Below, piece by piece: positions 1-12,052 of a stretch of DNA of 64,000 nt (positions are counted from its first letter, which is position 1; each line of letters starts with the position of its first letter). Source of the stretch: Alnus glutinosa (lineage: Eukaryota > Streptophyta > Magnoliopsida > Fagales > Betulaceae); assembly GCF_958979055.1 (NCBI RefSeq), contig NC_084887.1, forward strand, positions 36,868,620-36,932,619, in the 5' to 3' direction. A program made the position numbers and the translations under genes. The notes beneath the pieces are model-generated. The model saw only the letters and a list, made by a program, of their open reading frames with translations. It had not been told where the DNA came from and made no database searches.

Positions 1-178
1 TTTTTATCCCACAATGCTGACGTGAAAGTCACAACCAACCATCGATTTTTTTTTTTTTTTAATGACTCATCCAAAGGTTAGCTATGACTCAACATTATAA
101 GATAAAAATATAGTTTATAGCATTACTCTTTTGTTTATGTTCTCCCATGAGCGTGATGAATAAGAGTAATGTTAGAAA
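1..178. repeat. MITE-like remnants at the window edge
   Basis: The first 150 bases carry one inverted end pair: a block reading ttttatcccacaatgctgac near base 2, and its rough reverse complement (acattataagataaaaatat...) near 93-125. A second copy of the same end motif (agtaatgttagaaattatat) starts near 164. The same end sequences appear at 8.70-8.87 kb, so this is a small dispersed family of non-autonomous DNA elements. The left copy is cut by the window edge. The superfamily cannot be told from these ends. Confidence 0.45.
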
Positions 179-279
179 TTATATTTTTATTTAATAATAT
201 GGACGTAGTTGTCTTAATCCATCATTGAATCAATTTTTTTTTAAAAACAAAAATTAAAAATAAGATGAGATAAAAATAT

Positions 280-310
<31 letters not shown>

Positions 311-599
311 TAAAAAGGAGGAGTGGCGCGCCCCATGAATCAGAAGTGAGGTGAGCACCCCTTTACAGTTTACAGACACAATTTTGATGAAAACAAAGAA
401 GAATAAAATAGTGGAAGAGGGTTTTGTTGGAGGGGGAATATGAATATCCAAAGATGGAAGAGGCCTTTTCTAATATCTATTGCCTTCACTTTGCTTTGCT
501 TTGCTTGTGAAGTTGGCTTTGGATTACTCTTATTATCCTGTCTCCCGCAAAAGCCCATATAACAACGCGACGAAAAATAACGGAAATAAACTTTTCCAA
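179..599. other. AT-rich intergenic DNA and kinase promoter region
   Basis: No convincing gene. A short (AT)n run lies at about 281-299. From about 400 the sequence becomes T- and CT-rich and probably belongs to the promoter and leader of the kinase gene that follows. A short ascII-like GGCGCGCC site near 325 has no evident role. Confidence 0.4.
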
Positions 600-1617
600 G
601 AAAATTATTGTTCTTGTTGTTGTGATTAGGATTACTATTGCTCCCTCTCTATCTCTCTCTCTCTCTCCCTCGTTTCGATCGGATCTGAAGCACCACTTCA
701 GAGGAACAGAAAGACACCCCCCCCCACTACCCACCAAAGGTTGTTTCACTTTCTTTGTAAAGGTTTTGGGTTCTCTCTGAGTGTTCCAACTGTCATGAAG
801 GATTGCTTGCTCTGCATTGTACCCTCTCTTCTCTGATCAGGTATACCCTTTATGACTTTCTTTTTTGGTTCTTTGATTGTGGGTTTTCTTGCTTTGATGC
901 TTGTTTAGTTGCGGAGAGATTATAGGGAAAGAAAAAGAAGGGAAAGTCTAGTTATTTGTATTTTGCTCCAAATGAATGGAGGTGTTGGTTTTCTTCGTTG
1001 CCAAACAATCAAACTTGGAGCTTGATTGTTTTGTCAAAATTCTAGTTTCTTTTCTTTTACTTCATTTTCCCAGCAACCAAAAGGGGCATATTTAGGTTAT
1101 TGGGAAGCTTCTTGATGGCGGCGTTGGAGTGTTAAAGCAATGTAATTTTTCTTGGGTCTTCATGTGATACTATTGACTTTTTTATGCTTTTGACATAATT
1201 TGTGTATTAATTACGTTCAATATCTTGATTCTCGAGTCAGGTATGGGTTATCTTGTTTTTTTCTCAGGTCAGCTATAGGTTTCTTGTTTTCTCCGCAATC
1301 TTGGGGATTTTCATTAATGGTATGGAATTTTTGTGTAATGGGTCTCCGGAAATCCTGTCAAGTTTGTATTTATTTGAATTTGCATACAGGGTTATTCAAA
1401 TTCATGCCTTTGTTTCAACCACATGGTCATAAAAACAGCTTTTCCTTGTTTCAAAATTTAGAAAGCCATTTAAGTCAGAAGATTTCGTAATTAATGGCTT
1501 TGACATAATATCTGCATGAGGGGGGGTTTATCAGTTATCATTTCAACGGCTACATCTCACAAAATCACTGTGCTTAGTCTGGATTCTCGTGTGACAGTGC
1601 CTGTGTGAAATTGCTGA
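600..1617 (+). promoter_or_regulatory. 5' leader of the kinase gene with probable leader intron and uORF
   Basis: A CT-rich stretch (about 640-672) is typical of plant leaders. A good donor (ctgatcag|gtatac) at 841 and an acceptor (gtgacag) ending at 1597 suggest a non-coding first exon and a 757-base leader intron. Just before the donor, an ATG at 795 opens a 13-codon reading frame (MKDCLLCIVPSLL) that ends at 836. If transcription starts upstream of it, this uORF would be in the mature leader and could reduce translation of the kinase. Splice sites are inferred from consensus only. Confidence 0.45.
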
Positions 1618-4600
1618 ATGGAGTCACGTACTGATGGAGTTAATTCTTTATCAAAGACTCAGAATTTGGCAATAGGCAACAACCCTCCAAGATCTGGGAC
1701 TCCTCGCTCCTCTCGTCCTGCATCTCCAAAACAAACTAGAAATGAAGTGGCTTCTTCCAATTCCTATGATACTGCTCATAATAATGGCATGAAGACGACC
1801 AGCCTTCCAAATGGCTATGTGATTAATCAAAAGCCTTCCTACAAGGCAGCCCAAGAAGAATCTCCCAGTACGGTGAATCGCTTTTACAACTCAGATAAGG
1901 GGAAATTCGAATATGCTGGCCCCAATGATGTTCATTGTAAAGCAGTTGAAACTTCTCATGAGGAGAAGGTTTCTGCTGTGAAAATGAAATCTTCTATCAA
2001 GAATCCCATTAATGGAGGTGCCGCACAAGTAAGCAGCCACTTAACATCTCAGTCAGCAGTAACCTTATATCCAAGTCCTCAGAACAGTCTCTATGCAGCC
2101 ACCCTGTATTCGGAAGCCAAACAGAGTTTCACAAATACGGAAGTTAGTGAATGTACAAGCAGCATTGAGAAGTCTGGTGAAAGTGGCGAAGTTACTAATT
2201 CTTGCGATTTCGTCGAGAGCAGGAAGACCAGCATCTATAGAGGCAGCACTGGCAGTGACATTAGCGATGAGAGCAGCTCCAGTAGTTTAAGCAGTGCTAT
2301 GTACAAGCCCCACAAGGCAAATGATGTAAGATGGGAAGCCATTCAAGTCGTTCGATCTCGTGATGGGATGTTGGAAATGAAACATTTTAGATTGTTGAGG
2401 AGACTGGGATGTGGAGACATAGGCAGTGTTTATCTATCAGAGTTGACTGGCACTAAAACTTATTTTGCCATGAAGGTGATGGATAAAGCAGCTCTGGCAA
2501 GTCGCAAGAAACTTCTGAGAGCTCAGACGGAAAGAGAAATACTGCAATCTTTGGATCATCCATTCCTACCAACATTGTATTCACATTTTGAGACAGAGAA
2601 GTTCTCTTGCTTGGTAATGGAGTTCTGTCCTGGTGGAGACCTGCATGCACTAAGGCAAAGACAACCTGGGAAGTATTTTCCAGAGCATTCTGCCAGGTTA
2701 GGAATTATTTTCTCCTCCTTTTCCTTTCCCTGTTGCTCTAATGACTAACACAATGCATTTGAATTTATACAAACTGTCAACAGTCTAATGCCTTACCATT
2801 ACAACAATTATATTTATACTAATACTAGTAGTGAGAAAAAAAATTTGTTGGTTCTCTTAACATTATGCAGGAAAATTAATGAGTCCAATTCCAGTTAACA
2901 CTGCCTTTCTCGAACCTAATGTCTCAGTAGACTCTCTTTTCATGTTGTTTTTATTTTAAATAATACCGAAATATCTCAGTGGACTTTGCACCAGACTTCA
3001 GTGGTGTAAAAAGACTCGTTCTCATAGTTTGGCTGGCTATGTTAAGAGGCATCATCTTTGACTATAGAAACCTTGGAGAGATGTGATACTTTTGGCTTTA
3101 GAGCTGCAAACACTAACTTGATAATACTAATCATTTGTACTTATCAAAAAAATAATACTAATCATTTGTGTCTAGTGGGTCATGCAAAATCTTTGAGAAA
3201 AACAACTTTTTTTTCGTAGATTTTCTTGTAATTTTATTAAAAGTTTATAGGTTATTTTGGTGACTTTACTAGTGGTGCCCCTCCCCAAAAATAATCTCAG
3301 TCCAATCCGGCTTTCTATCTTCTCCCCTGGTTCCCACCTGCATGAAGTTGGTATTACACCTTTTTTTTTTCAACTACTTCAACCTTTTTTATGATCTCTT
3401 TCAAACTCAATTCCCCTTCCCTTTTCTTCATCATGCTGATTTTGGCATTCATAAGTAGTGCTCATTTTATGATTTTGCCCTAAGTTATTTTAATTCTTGG
3501 GTGCCAATCTTTTTGCATTAACTCAACTCCTGCCTTCCTTTCGCAATGTCATCATATGAAGGTTGGCTTGTCTATACATGTGGCAAAGTATAAGTTGGGT
3601 CAGGTTTTGCTTTTGGATGTAAAATTTGACCTATACTGACCCAACTGAAGTTTTATACTATATATACTTTTTCTTTTTATTTTAGGGTTTTCAAAATCTA
3701 AACCCCAAAATTCTTCTAGAAATAAGTTGAGATCATAGATGTAAGGAAAGGGTGGGTTTGTCTATTTTGTTATGGGGCTGTCGAGGCAGTGTTGTATTGA
3801 GTCCAAATTGTTTGAGTTGGTGGTGGAGGGTGGGTTTTCAATTTTACGGATTATTGAAAGGAGCAAGGGTATCGTTCGATCAATCAACTTGGGCAAAGCC
3901 AATATTTCTTGGTTGTTAGCCAGCATAGATGATTTGGTCCTAGAGGAGTGGGCGAAGGTGTTCTAGAGACGCTCCGGAGTTGGAATTCCAGTTCTCCTCA
4001 CCTAGCGTTGATCGAATAAGCATGGGCGGTTCTTGGTTGTGGCGGTACGGTGGAGGTAGACGGAAGGGCTTTATCATTGTGTCTAAAGGTAGGGGTGGTA
4101 TAGGATGGATGTCCTTCGCCTCTGAGTTGCAGATGGCTCTTTTTTTAAAAAGAAACAATTGTCGCATGCTGGTGGGTCAGCTAGGAGATGTAACGACAAG
4201 TGTTCGTTGTTGGGTTTGGGCGGTAGTGAGTCGGTGCCGTTGTTGAAGTCTCCGGTGGAGGAGGTGGGGACCAGGTCGTATGTGGAGATGCTTGAGGGAC
4301 TGAGGAAGCTTCTGGCATCGTCCTCACCCTTGAGGGGTATAGTTGGAAATTATGTTGTGTTTGCACCAATGGGATAGATTGTGACTAGGCAGGTGGCATC
4401 TGGGTTTGCATTTGCATTTGGGGGTCAGTAAATCCCCCTTCTTTTGTTGATGGAGTCTGCTCGAGGGAAGGCAAAGGACTTTTGGATGATGTTTTTGACT
4501 TTTGTTCCCTAAAAGAGATGTTATATCTTCTATAAGAGTTGGTCATTCAGTGAAAAAACTTCGTGCACTTGTCCCCCTCCCTTAGCCACAATGCCCTAGA

Positions 4601-7483
4601 TTTCTGCCTCCAACTCTTTTCCTCCATGAGAGCGAACCTCGCCAAATCACGTATAACTTTTGTCTTCCTTGCTCTCTCCTCGTCACGTAAGGCACTTTTC
4701 TTCAACAAGATCAAGACCTCATAACTCTTCCAAAATAAGCTTTTTCTACCTCTCTATATTGCCAAACAACTCCTCATTCCAGCTTCGTAAATCATTTTTC
4801 AAAGCCACACATTTAAGAATTCCACCACTGTTTCACCCTATCGACAAAAATCTCATATTTAAGCCACACATTCTCAAATTTGAAGTACCTTCTACCCTTC
4901 TAACTTGCCTACCTACTTCATGTCTCTATTTTCCCTCCAGGCTAACGTTGCAAACCAAATTGAGAAGTCACAACAGGATTTCTTGTGGGGAGGTATGGGT
5001 GATGGGATTAAATTTCATATGGTAAGCTAGTCTAAGTTGTGTTCTCCGATTTTTGAGGGGGGGGTTTGGGGTTTTGAAATTTGCTCATGCTCAACTAAGC
5101 TCTTATAGGTAGGTTTTATGGAGATTGATAGTGGACTTCAAACATGGGAGTCAGTGGGGCAGGTGGTGCTCTAATAGAGTAAATGGGTGGGGTGTTATGG
5201 GGTGGGTCTCTGGAAGTTCATTAGGAGAGGTTGGGAGGAGTTTTCTAACTTTACTATATTTGAGGTGAGTGAAGGCTCAAGATCAGTTTTTAGCATGATA
5301 TATGGTGTGGGGAGCATCCCCTTAAGAAAGCGTTTCCGGAGTTGTTTAGCATTGCTTGCTTAAGGTATGCTTTCGTGGTAGATCATCTTCAGTTCCTTAA
5401 TGGCTTTTATCAGTGAAACGTTAATTTAGTAAGAGCGGCACATGATTAGGAGTTGGAATTTTTTACTTTGTTCTTCGATCAGTTGTATTCCATCAGATTG
5501 AAATATGACCGTGTAGACAAGCTTTGTTGGAACCCCTCCAAGAAAGGGTTGTTTGATGTAAGATTGCTCTATAATGTTTTAATCCCCCATGACAACAACC
5601 ATTTCCCTTGAAGGTGTATTTGCCGAAATAGGGCCATTTGAGAGTGGCTTTCTTTGCTTGGTCGACCGCTTTGGGTAAGATCCTTACTTTGGATAACTTG
5701 AGGAAGTGGAATATTATTGTGGTAAATTGGTGTTGCTTGTGTAAGAAAAGTGAGGAAACTTACTTATCAAAAAAAGAAATGAAAAGTGAGGAAACTGTGG
5801 ACTACCTTTTACTTCATTGCAAAACAACTAGTGCCTTATGGAATTTTATCTTTGGCTTGTTCAGTTTAGCTTAAGTCATGTCTCATTGAGTGAGAGATCT
5901 CTTGCTTGTTGGAGAGGGCAGTTTATCAGTCCTCAAAGCGAAGCTGTTTGGAAGATGATTCGGCAATGCATGATGTGGTGTATTTGGAGAGAAAGACATG
6001 ATTGAAGCTTTGAAGATCGTGAGAGGATGGTGGCGGAGAACTGCCTGCCAATGGATGGCTGCTTATGATTGTTTTCATATATCTAATTTTCAGGACTCTT
6101 TAGATCTTTTTTATTTTTTTGATTAGGTGTTTCTCTTGTATACTTCCGGTGTACTTGGGTGCACCCTTTGGTTTTTAATAAATTTTGATTACTTATAAAA
6201 AAAAGAATTGTTATATTATTATTAGTATGTTTCACAAGTCAACATATATTAAAGTCCTCAATTGTCGTTCTGCTATAAAAGTTCAGAATCATCCAGCAAA
6301 TATAAGCTAAGTTTGTGCATCATTGACATTGCACTCAACTAATACCACGCCCCCCGGGGCAGGGTGGGTGGTGGAGAAAAAAGGAAGAGTCGAAAAGTAT
6401 TTGTGGTAGGATTTTCGTTTGTCCCAGTTTGATATTTTGGTAGGTATGAGGTCTCCTTTATGCAGAGTCTTATAGAAATCACAAAATATGACATATGAAC
6501 TAAGATAAAGGGGCAATGTTGTATGCAATATAATAGAACTTACAGTTAAACAAAATGATTAGGTAACCCTGATTGTAGTTTCAGCCCATTAATCTCTAAC
6601 GCCACCCTGCAGGTTTTATGTGGCTGAAGTTCTTCTTGCTCTGGAGTACTTGCACATGCTTGGGATCATTTACAGAGACCTTAAACCCGAAAACGTGTTG
6701 GTGAGGGAAGATGGACACATAATGCTTTCAGATTTTGACCTCTCTCTAAGATGTGCTGTCTGCCCAACTCTGGTGAGATCCTCAAACTCAAGCTTGGAGA
6801 CAAAAAACTCGGGATACTGCGTTCAACCTTCCTGTATAGAGCCAACTTGTGTAATCCAGCCAGATTGCATCCAACCTGCATGTTTTGCACCCCGCTTCTT
6901 TTCAAGCAAGACCAAGAAGGAAAAAAAGAACAAGCCAAAGAATGAAACATGCCATCAAGTGTCCCCTCTCCCTGAGCTCATGGCCGAACCCACAAATGCT
7001 CGATCAATGTCTTTTGTTGGTACGCATGAGTACTTGGCTCCTGAAATCATTAAAGGTGAAGGCCATGGTAGTGCTGTAGATTGGTGGACATTTGGGATAT
7101 TTCTTTATGAGCTTTTGTTTGGTAAAACACCATTCAAGGGAGCAGGGAACCGAGCTACTCTATTTAACGTGGTTGGCCAACCCTTGAGATTTCCAGAGTC
7201 ACCTTCCGTGAGCTTTGCTGCCAGGGACTTGATCAGGGGTCTGCTTGTGAAAGAGCCACAGCATCGTCTTGCTTATAGGCGTGGTGCTACAGAAGTTAAA
7301 CAGCATCCCTTCTTTCAAAGTGTGAATTGGGCTCTTATTCGCTGTACAAGTCCACCAGAGGTGCCAAGACAGGTTGTTATGGACTTCCCTACAAGAACAG
7401 ATGTGCCAAAAGCACCCACAACTGAGGTGCCTGGTGTTGATGTGAAGCCTTCAGGTAATTATCTAGAGATTGATTTCTTTTGA
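1618..7483 (+). CDS. AGC VIII (D6PK-like) serine/threonine protein kinase
   Basis: Two coding exons, 1618-2696 and 6613-7483, join in phase (agG = Arg) to give 649 residues. The N-terminal 235 residues are Ser/Thr-rich and probably disordered. The kinase domain starts near residue 257: Gly-rich loop GCGDIG (264-269), ATP-binding Lys286, alpha-C Glu305, catalytic YRDLKPEN (Asp382), DFD at 400-402 instead of DFG, activation-loop [14 protein letters not shown] (491-504), and a C-terminal tail ending EIDFF. DFD plus an 80-residue insert before APE define the plant AGC VIII group. The insert has Cys-Pro repeats and a Lys-rich patch (459-470) like the polybasic membrane-binding motif of D6PK, a plasma-membrane kinase that activates PIN auxin exporters. 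That role is inferred from the family. The exact paralogue (D6PKL or AGC1-type) is uncertain because the N-terminus is longer than that of D6PK. Confidence 0.93.
3740..6204 (+). mobile_element. Decayed L1-type LINE inside the kinase intron
   Basis: Fragments of a plant non-LTR retrotransposon lie in sense orientation. They are an N-terminal ORF part ([14 protein letters not shown] near 4050-4110), a part like the RT C-terminal region (about 4920-5170; on the pattern of LWGG...GGLG...WLWR) and a zf-RVT-like end (CCLCKKSEE...DYLLLHC, about 5730-5820). It ends near 6204 in an A-rich tail after ttacttat. The endonuclease and RT palm are missing and all frames are interrupted, so it is internally deleted and dead. 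The 5' limit is approximate and I found no clear target-site duplication. It makes up most of the 3.9-kb intron. Confidence 0.75.
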
Positions 7484-8694
7484 TTCTTGTATCCATTTTT
7501 CTTTCTTTGAGAACCACCTCGTTTGTATTGTGCCTCAATGGTTTCTTTCCATTGCAAAAAGATACAAATTTGTAATTCCTTTCAATGGCACTTGTAACTT
7601 CTCCCTAGTGCTAGGCACATGATAAAACATCAGCGAGGAAGAAAAGCAAAGGCATAAAAAATGAGGAATGAAGTCGCCGATCTTTCTTTATTACACCTGT
7701 TGCTTCTGTTTAATTTTTGTGGCCAATTTTTCAGATTGACAAATACCTACTTTGCAAGTATGTTTTTCCATTGAAATTGAAAATCTAGCTCCGGAGCCGG
7801 AGGTGTGTTCATTCTCTTTAGAAAGCCCTACACTATATTTATGGGTAATGTGGACATTTCTTCTTTAAAATTGACTTGTAAGAAGAAGATGCTAAAGAGT
7901 TTTCTTATACAAGGTTAAAATTGTACTTAACCGATGTATAACACTTAAGGAATTATGATCGTAACATACGACCACGCTTCACAACCGACGTCTCAACGAC
8001 CCGTTATTCTCAGGTGGGTGACTTCGTGAACCTTGTCTTCTACGTGTAGCAGCCCTCCTCAAGTTGCCTCTTATATGACTCGGTCACAAAACTGTAATTT
8101 ATTCAATTTCCTACTCTACGAACTGCTAATTCTTCCTTCACAACCGAAAACCAACTTGCCAAAAAAAAAAAAAAAAAAATTACCCAAAAATTTATATTAA
8201 CGTAATTAAAATTACAGTTAAGCTATTAGAGAGTTTGATTTATTTGCTGCATTCTTTAGGAGGAAAGTAACCTTGATTTGGATGCTAAAATGCGTCAAAT
8301 CATGGTTTTTTATACGACTTTGATGGGTACACCTGACGTGAGTGAGTGGTTGCCTGTGATTCAAAGAAATTTTGTTGGGCTCCTACAACTGTAAGTCCAC
8401 CCAAGGCCCACCTAGAATTCCTATTCGTAAGAGCATGCGTCAGCAATCAGCATCTGCAAAATACTACACACAAAGTGCCCTTTAAAAAGTGGGTTCCTAC
8501 TCCTGCCACCGGTGGTAACTGGTACATGGTAATTGCGTTACATTATTGTTGGAACACTTACTACGTTAATTATTAACAATGTGGTCCTTATGGAGACTGT
8601 CATGTTAATTTGTAATAAAATTATAATAAAAGTTATAATATTTTAAGCATTTTTCTTTATAATTTAGATTATTTATTTATGCTAGAGAAATGTT
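7484..8694. other. Kinase 3' region and intergenic DNA
   Basis: The first 200-300 bases are probably the kinase 3' UTR. The rest holds no supported gene. A moderately GC-rich stretch at 7930-8150 (acgaccacgcttcacaaccg onward) has no usable reading frame and was not recognised. A run of about 20 A lies near 8160-8180. Confidence 0.5.
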
Positions 8695-8875
8695 ATATGT
8701 CACGTTTTTATCTCACAATGCTAACCTAGCAATACTAATCAACTATTGATTTCTTTTCTTTTCTTTTTAACAAGAACTAATCCGTGTGTTGGTTGAGACT
8801 GTCATATTAGCATTATAGAATAATTATAAAATAAAAATATAATTTTTAACATTACTTTTACTCTTATACTAAACA
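8695..8875. mobile_element. MITE, same family as the element at the window start
   Basis: The left end (agagaaatgttatatgtcac, then tttttatctcacaatgctaac) and the right end (attagcattatagaataatt, then tttttaacattacttttact) are imperfect inverted repeats around a 60-base core. The length, about 180 bp, and lack of coding capacity fit a non-autonomous DNA transposon. Related ends are seen at bases 1-178. Confidence 0.55.
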
Positions 8876-9445
8876 TGCTGTTATATAATTAATATTTCAC
8901 GGGCTAACGGTTTTTAAGTGCTCAATAACTAGCATTTGATTTGGTCTAGATCTCTTTTTTTATTAGGCCCAAATTTCAATTTATTTCTTCTTTTAGACCC
9001 AAAATTAAAATTCTTCCTCTTGTTCCCTCATTTTCTCTGTAACCAAACAGTGCTCTTATATTAGGAAATTAATTATTTTCTATTAATCAACTAAAGTTTA
9101 GTTTACACGTTGCAAATGAATGATGTAAGATGCCCAAAAAACGGAGGATTGACTTGAACCAATGATTAACGAGCAGTGACGAAAGTTACCGTCTGTTTCA
9201 TAAAGGTTAGTGAAGAACCAATCATGGCTGGCCACTTCAGCAAACCCCCAAAAAAAGTATATAAATCTAACGGGTTCGCCGCTACTTGTACTTACACGCG
9301 CTTCCATTCACTGAGCCTTCCTTGTACGCGAAAGATAGAGAGAGATACAAATAACAATCAAGTACGCGGCAATAAAGGGTATCTCGTGTGTGAATGAGAA
9401 CATTTTGGCGGCTAATGTAGTGCCTTTCTGTCTACTAACGTTATT

Positions 9446-9476
<31 letters not shown>

Positions 9477-9889
9477 AGTAAGTTAATTCAAGAAGAAAAC
9501 TTAGGAAAAGGATGAATGTGACCTAAAAATAAGGATAAAATGTTTTTACTCCAAATTGAGTTGAAAAAAAAAAAAACTCTAATTCTATTTCATTATAATA
9601 AATTGTTATAGAGTATTTGATTCTCACATGCATTGTACATTATATGTTCTAAAAATATATGTTGATTTAATAAATTAAATTTGAAGATTTTTTTTATCTA
9701 ATTCAATTTAAAAGAAAACTTTATGTAACCGTTCCTAAGCATAATCTATGTTGCAGTTCAACCGATTGCTATCATGATACTATATGATATTAAAAATTAG
9801 AAATTAAAAGAAAAAGAAAAAGTCATGGCCACTTGGATCACATCATAGCCAAAAAGTGCAACCTTTTTCTAAGAAGGCATTGAGGAGTT
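8876..9889. other. Intergenic DNA, no gene seen
   Basis: AT-rich sequence with a short (TTA)n run at about 9440-9475 and several A-tracts. One 70-codon frame on each strand between 9098 and 9400 looks like chance: neither has a recognisable domain or splice context. Confidence 0.5.
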
Positions 9890-10145
9890 AAGGTTATACC
9901 TTATACAAATTAGACACTTCAATTTCATATTGGGAAGATGATTAATTTTATTTAGAGTGAATGAATTATAAATGAGCTCTTTAATGTTAAGTTCCACATT
10001 GATTCTTCATTATGTGAAATTGAGTTTTATAAGCGATTTTAGAGAGTTTCAATTGCAACTTAATTAGTCTTTTTGGAATGATAATGCATATGTAACTAGC
10101 GTTTTTCTTGTGTGTATCGTTACAAATGGTATCAGAGTAAGGTTA
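9890..10145 (+). mobile_element. LTR-retroelement remnant with a tRNA-Met primer-binding site
   Basis: A 230-240 bp LTR-like segment ends in cgttaca and is followed two bases later by tggtatcagag (about 10128-10138), the standard plant initiator-tRNA-Met primer-binding site. No coding region and no second LTR were recognised. It is a fossil fragment, possibly of a TRIM or small copia-type element. The left end is approximate. Confidence 0.5.
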
Positions 10146-11195
10146 TAACTTAATGTGATATTTGAGCATTACATAGCGTGGCCATGACAATGACACCATG
10201 ATTTAAATGAGGGAACTTAAAATAGTTCATTAATATTTTGGTTCATCTGCTGTGAAAAATCTTGATTCCGTTTGATGATAAACCTAATACATATGCTTTC
10301 TTTCCACTTGTGTATGCAAACTCTTAAGCCCTTTATACCTTTCTCTTCTTCTCTATGTTTTTTTTCAAAAAAAAAAAAAAAAAAAGGATTTATTGAGCCC
10401 CTATCTATACCTTATTCAACTTAAGGCATCACCTAGCTTGTACATATCACACCTACGTATATATAACCCAATTAAAGTCACGTATCATTTTTCTTTCTTC
10501 TAAGCCAAAAGTCACGTCTCATTGCTTGTCAAGCAACGTACCTTGTTGCTTTAAAAAAAAACAAACGAAAAAAAGAAAAAGCAACGTATAGTACTTGGTT
10601 TAAGGATAGTCTACACACATTATTTGGCTTTTGTCAAAATTATTTTTAAAGTAATATTTTTTTCACAATTTTTATATAATTTTTATACAATTTTAATTAT
10701 TATTATTTTTTTGATAAATTATTAGATTTATTTTTCAACATGTGAATCATAAATATTTAATAGTTGATCTCTAAAAAAAGTTGTTAGAGTTGTATAAGAG
10801 TTGTATAATAAATATTATTTTTATTTTTATTAACGTTTACTTTTTTCTCAAGATGTGGGGTGATTTTTTATTTTTTTTATTTTAAGTAGGATAGAGTGAA
10901 TTCTTAATAGCGACAATAAAAGAACTATTTATGTAATAAACACTTCACTATATCGTTATCGAGCATGATGATATAAAATAAGGAATCTATAGATTTTTTT
11001 AAGACAAAACGGGTCCTTCATTAAATCAGAAAGTGTATAACATTATTACTTATTTAATCAGCAATTTGCAAACAGAAAAGACATCAAATACTAATTCTAT
11101 TGATGAATATGTAATAATATCAATTTATCTAATATTGAAATCTCCTTAAAAATATGGATGACAATTTGTGTTCGCGTGTCGGATTTAGATTGTGT

Positions 11196-11485
11196 CGAAA
11201 TATATATATATAAAATTGTACATGTCAACTATAACTTGTCCAATTTAATTTAACTGGTAAAAATTTTCAATCCTAACCTGTTAATTTCGTGTTGAGTTCA
11301 CGAGTCATATAAAAAATTGACAATCTTAAATATTTCATATCGGGTTCGAGTCGTAACAAGATATTAATATAAAATTATAAATGTCAACCATAATCCGACC
11401 AATTTAATCAAATAGGTCAAACCTTTCAACATTAACTTGATAATTTTATGTTGAATTCACAAATCACGGATCGTGTCAAAAGATT
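11196..11485. repeat. Diverged tandem duplication, period about 155 bp
   Basis: The block starting ataaaattgtacatgtcaac near 11211 recurs as ataaaattataaatgtcaac near 11368. In both copies it is followed by related blocks (ccaattta..., ttcaa.c.taac.tg..aatt, ttgagttcac / ttgaattcac). This is an old direct duplication. It may be part of a larger dispersed element, but no terminal structure was found. Confidence 0.5.
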
Positions 11486-12024
11486 GTAAGCCCTACTTAG
11501 AAGGCATGACACAGCACAAGCTATTTTACTTTGAACAAAGTTTTTCTTTAATTAAGCATTTAAAAAATTACATGTATTTTTAATAAAATATGTAATTTTT
11601 TCATATATTTTATACATTTTAAACACATATCAATTTAATAAATTAAAATAAAAAATTATCTAATTCAATAATTATTTTAAAAAAACAAATTACGTCAATT
11701 TTAGAAGAATAAAAAGGATGGTCATAACATTTCATTTCTAATAGAGTTTTCCTTTTCTCACCCACGAGTCCACGACCACACGATAACTTCATTCAATGAT
11801 CCATCTACAAATAGCGCGTGCACTACACGCCCCTTCCGCGCTTCAATCTTTCGGCCCAAGCAACCATCACCATCCAAACCCATCCCACAGCCCAAAATCC
11901 CCAACGTCACCGGCACCCACACAGTCCCCAATCCCCATATGCGCATTGGGCACACTTCTCGTTCTCTCATTTCCGCTGCGATCTTCCCCATAGCCTCTCT
12001 CACATTCCCACTCTCTCGGGCTCG

Positions 12025-12044
12025 AACCCTAACCGTAACCCTAG
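12025..12044 (+). promoter_or_regulatory. Telo-box-like motif in the 5' leader
   Basis: aaccctaaccgtaaccctag lies 9 bases before the favoured ATG. Telo-boxes (AAACCCTAA) in plant leaders are known binding sites for TRB and Pur-alpha type proteins. The match here is partial and doubled. If the upstream in-frame ATG at 11939 were used, the motif would be within the coding sequence. Confidence 0.4.
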
Positions 12045-12052
12045 CTTCCACC

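Larger units (their letters stand above)
10146..12052. other. AT-rich intergenic DNA and promoter of the ferredoxin-like gene
   Basis: No gene supported. Contains A- and T-tracts (about 10360-10385) and the diverged tandem duplication listed separately. From 11750 the base composition becomes C-rich and gene-like, which marks the leader of the next gene. Confidence 0.5.

Noticed and set aside
1200-1490. 96-codon frame before the kinase start
   Set aside because: It falls in the probable leader intron and starts with a non-ATG codon. No recognised domain.
4660-5025. 121-codon frame in the kinase intron
   Set aside because: It spans decayed LINE sequence, and only its last part resembles the RT C-terminal region, so it is not a gene.
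9098-9397. Small frames near 9.1-9.4 kb
   Set aside because: They lie on opposite strands over the same DNA, lack domains, and have no conserved start context.
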